Positions 60,870-64,000 of a stretch of 64,000 nucleotides of DNA are shown here, one piece after another. Each line of letters opens with the position of its first letter. Position 1 is the first letter of the stretch. The notes under the pieces are model-generated. The model had not been told where the DNA came from, did not search any database, and worked only from the letters and a program-made list of their open reading frames with translations. The DNA is from Heterocephalus glaber (taxonomy: Eukaryota; Chordata; Mammalia; Rodentia; Bathyergidae). The translations under genes were made by a program, and so were the position numbers. The stretch covers positions 5,412,162 to 5,476,161 of the forward strand of contig NW_004624748.1 of assembly GCF_000247695.1 (NCBI RefSeq). The letters run 5' to 3'.

Positions 60870-61223
60870 TCATGATGAGCTGTCCAGCAAGGTTCAGCAT
60901 AATGAACCTGCTGTGGCATTTTCAGGGTGATTCCATTCTCTGTACTCACAGATGTCACAGTGACAGATACTACCGGGGAAGGGTGAGGAATGTAGGGTGA
61001 CCTAGAGACCTCCTGAAGAACATGAATACCAGCAGTAGTATTTGAACCATCAGATTTTCTTTCAATACTATAAAGACATATTGAACAGTCTGCTCTAAAT
61101 ACTATTACCATGTCCTGGAAGACACTAAGCAATAATGTTTCCGCTTGTGCCTTGGTGACATGGGCAAAGGCATTGTCCAGATTTGATGTTCGTAAGTATA
61201 CTCTGAGTTCTTCTCGACGGTCA

Positions 61224-61409
<186 letters not shown>

Positions 61410-61759
61410 CTAGATAGGTACTGGAAATCTGTACAACATGCCAATGCCGATGTCCAAGTATTGCTTAAACCTTGAGACTCTAAACCTCCATCTGCAAATA
61501 AGCTCTTTTCCTGCGTGGGTTTATGCTCAGAGTGTGCTGAGGAATTCCTGGGATTCTGGGATTGTGAGGTCTCTCCACAGTTCAAGTACAAGCGATCCTC
61601 TCCCTGAAGCAACACTTGCTCTTGGTTACTCATACAAGGGTTTACATACAAGAGTACGCTCTTGATAAACTGAAATAGCAGAATGCTGGGCTGTTTAACT
61701 CTACTCCTTAGGTCAGCCTCAAGTGAAGTGTGTAGAGAACCAGATCCACTGATCACTCA

Positions 61760-62377
<618 letters not shown>

Positions 62378-62869
62378 GCTCTAATTTATGCTATAGCAAC
62401 ATGGCTCCAGTGGTGTTATCTATTGTATAAACCTGCACAGAACCACTTGTACAACCAAATGCCATTAGCCGATATTTGTTATTTACTGCTACACATGTTC
62501 CATCAACAACATCTTGTGGCCAAACTCCATAAAGTTGCTCTGCAGTAAATCTACTTGACATTGGTGTAATAAATCCAACTTTACCATCATTAAACACAAC
62601 AGCAAACTCATAAGGTGTGGCACGGTATTCCATGTCTTTGACATGCACATCTGTAAAGCCCAGGAATGAACCTACTCTAGATGACAGCAGATCTACTGAA
62701 AAGGGTACTGTGCAAAGATTAATGGTTTTCCATTTGTCATTCCTTCCCAGTAAATAAGACGAAGAAGACCATCAGAAGTAGCAACCAGGAGATCTTCCAG
62801 CACAGACTGCAAACTCATAATGGGTGACTGCAAATCCAATATTTTCCTCATCTCTAAATTTAATGCTGG

Positions 62870-62885
62870 AAAAAATAAAATAAAA
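62870..62885 (+). mobile_element. Tail-only A-rich insertion with 14-15 bp duplication
   Basis: 16 bp of aaaaaataaaataaaa between two copies of aaatttaatgctgg (62856-62869, 62887-62900). The RIC1 codons for PALNLE are duplicated exactly. Looks like an L1-machinery insertion consisting only of a tail. Confidence 0.65.
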
Positions 62886-63433
62886 TAAATTTAATGCTGG
62901 AGCACACTGTTCTTCCTTAAAATGGGGTGTCCCCTTCATTTGTGGACTTCCTTTGGCATACACTGGTTCATAAAGGTATTTGTCCCCTCTTGAAGATGTA
63001 TATGAAAAAATAAGATGTAGCCATTTGCTGTTGAAACAGCTATCATGGTACTATCTGGCCACCATTCAGCTTGTTTATAGGATCCAAACTGAGCAGATGA
63101 TTTTGCAGTTTCCTTGTAGACTACAATTAATACACTAGGTCGACAGAGGCTCAGGAGGGCCGGGGCCAGCACGGCGAAGAAAGCCCTCTGAGGGTCCGAC
63201 TGGATGTGGAAAGGCGCCTCGGCTGGGCTCCCCATGGGGCAGAGCAGTCTCTTGGGCCAGCCCCTCAGGAAATACATGCGCCGCCTGGTGGCCCCGGCCT
63301 GGCCCCTTCAGTCACGTTCAGTGGCCCCATGCCGGAGGCGGCCACGGTGGCAAGTCGGGGCATGTGCCCACTGGCCAGGCTGGGCCAGGCCGACGCTGCG
63401 TATGGGCCTGAGGGTGGCGAAGGGAAGGGGAGC

Positions 63434-63447
63434 TGCTGTAGGCTTTT
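63434..63447. repeat. Target-site duplication, right copy (RIC1 retrocopy)
   Basis: TGCTGTAGGCTTTT, the mate of 57984-57997. L1 sequence resumes immediately after it. Confidence 0.9.
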
Positions 63448-64000
63448 GATAGCTGTCCTTTATCAACTATACAAATTCCTTCCTATTTTTTTAAAATTAG
63501 ATGTTGAATTTATCAAATGATCATGATAGATGGCCTTTATGAGTTTAACAAAAGTCTTTTTTTCTACTGGCTTGCTGAGAATTATGATAGATGTTGATTT
63601 ATTTTCTATATCTGTTAAAATGGCCCCATAGTTTTTCTTCTTTAATCAGAGAATATGGTACATTATACTAGTAGATTGCTTAATATTAAGTCACCCATAA
63701 GTTCCTGTGATAGACTCAACTTGATCTGATGTTATTTTTTATTAATTGCTGAATTAAATTTGCAAAATTTTATTTAAGATATTTGGATTTATGTTTATGA
63801 ATGATTTGATGTATTATTTATCATGGTATATTTGGTTTTGATGGTTTGATTAGGCCAGCCTTATAAATGAGTTAGAAAGTATTTCTTGTTCTTCTTTTCT
63901 TGGGAAGAGTTTATGTAGAATTGCAATTACCTGTTCCTAGAATGTTCTTTCAAACTTGCTTGGAAAGCCATCTAGTGCTTTCTAAAATGAGAAGACATTT
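63434..64000 (-). mobile_element. Antisense L1, part 2
   Basis: Continues part 1 directly: 'gatagctgtcctttatcaac', 'agatgttgatttattttcta' and so on to the window end. Confidence 0.75.

Overview
This is a 64 kb piece of a mammalian nuclear genome, almost certainly from a rodent. It is AT-rich and intron-dominated. It is littered with 7SL-derived B1 SINEs, short tRNA-like ID SINEs carrying a 'ggggatttagctcagtggt' head, and fused B1+ID dimers. It also holds L1 3' ends with purine-rich 3' UTRs, old MIR, L2 and MER copies, and a few LTRs. The particular ID and B1-ID types, and the absence of B2 or B4, fit a squirrel- or beaver-related lineage better than mouse or rat. Beaver (Castor) is my best guess but is not proven.

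The one intact gene is CDADC1 (cytidine and dCMP deaminase domain containing 1) on the minus strand. I could place all ten coding exons, from the ATG at 54921 down to the stop at 14054-14056. Every intron has GT-AG ends, all phases agree, and the exons sum to 1572 nt (523 residues plus stop). The first exon lies in a CpG-rich promoter (about 54.6-55.5 kb) that carries four TGACGT (CRE-like) motifs, one of them a full TGACGTCA. The gene has two deaminase-like domains. The first has lost the catalytic Glu (HAG) and the second keeps HAE plus PCDEC.

The window also holds three dead retrocopies of unlinked genes: NEMP2 (minus, about 43.8-44.6 kb), PIP4P2/TMEM55A (plus, about 44.9-45.7 kb, probably with a long 3' UTR) and RIC1 (minus, 58.0-63.4 kb). 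The first two sit head to head inside CDADC1 intron 3. The RIC1 copy lies upstream of CDADC1. It is nearly full length, keeps its 5' UTR, polyadenylation signal and poly(A) tail, and has a 14-bp target duplication inside an older antisense L1. It was later hit by a solo LTR and by what looks like a tail-only L1-machinery insertion.

Layout: 1-14 kb is noncoding sequence downstream of CDADC1, with L1, LTR, L2, MIR and a tiny hAT element. 14.05-54.92 kb is the CDADC1 gene with repeat-filled introns. 54.9-55.5 kb is the promoter CpG island. 55.6-58 kb is SINE and L1 sequence. 58-63.4 kb is the RIC1 retrocopy. 63.4-64 kb is the continuation of the L1 that the retrocopy split. I see no prokaryote-like system, CRISPR array or functional tRNA or rRNA gene. 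The interest here lies in the gene's lost active site, its promoter and the layered retroposition history.
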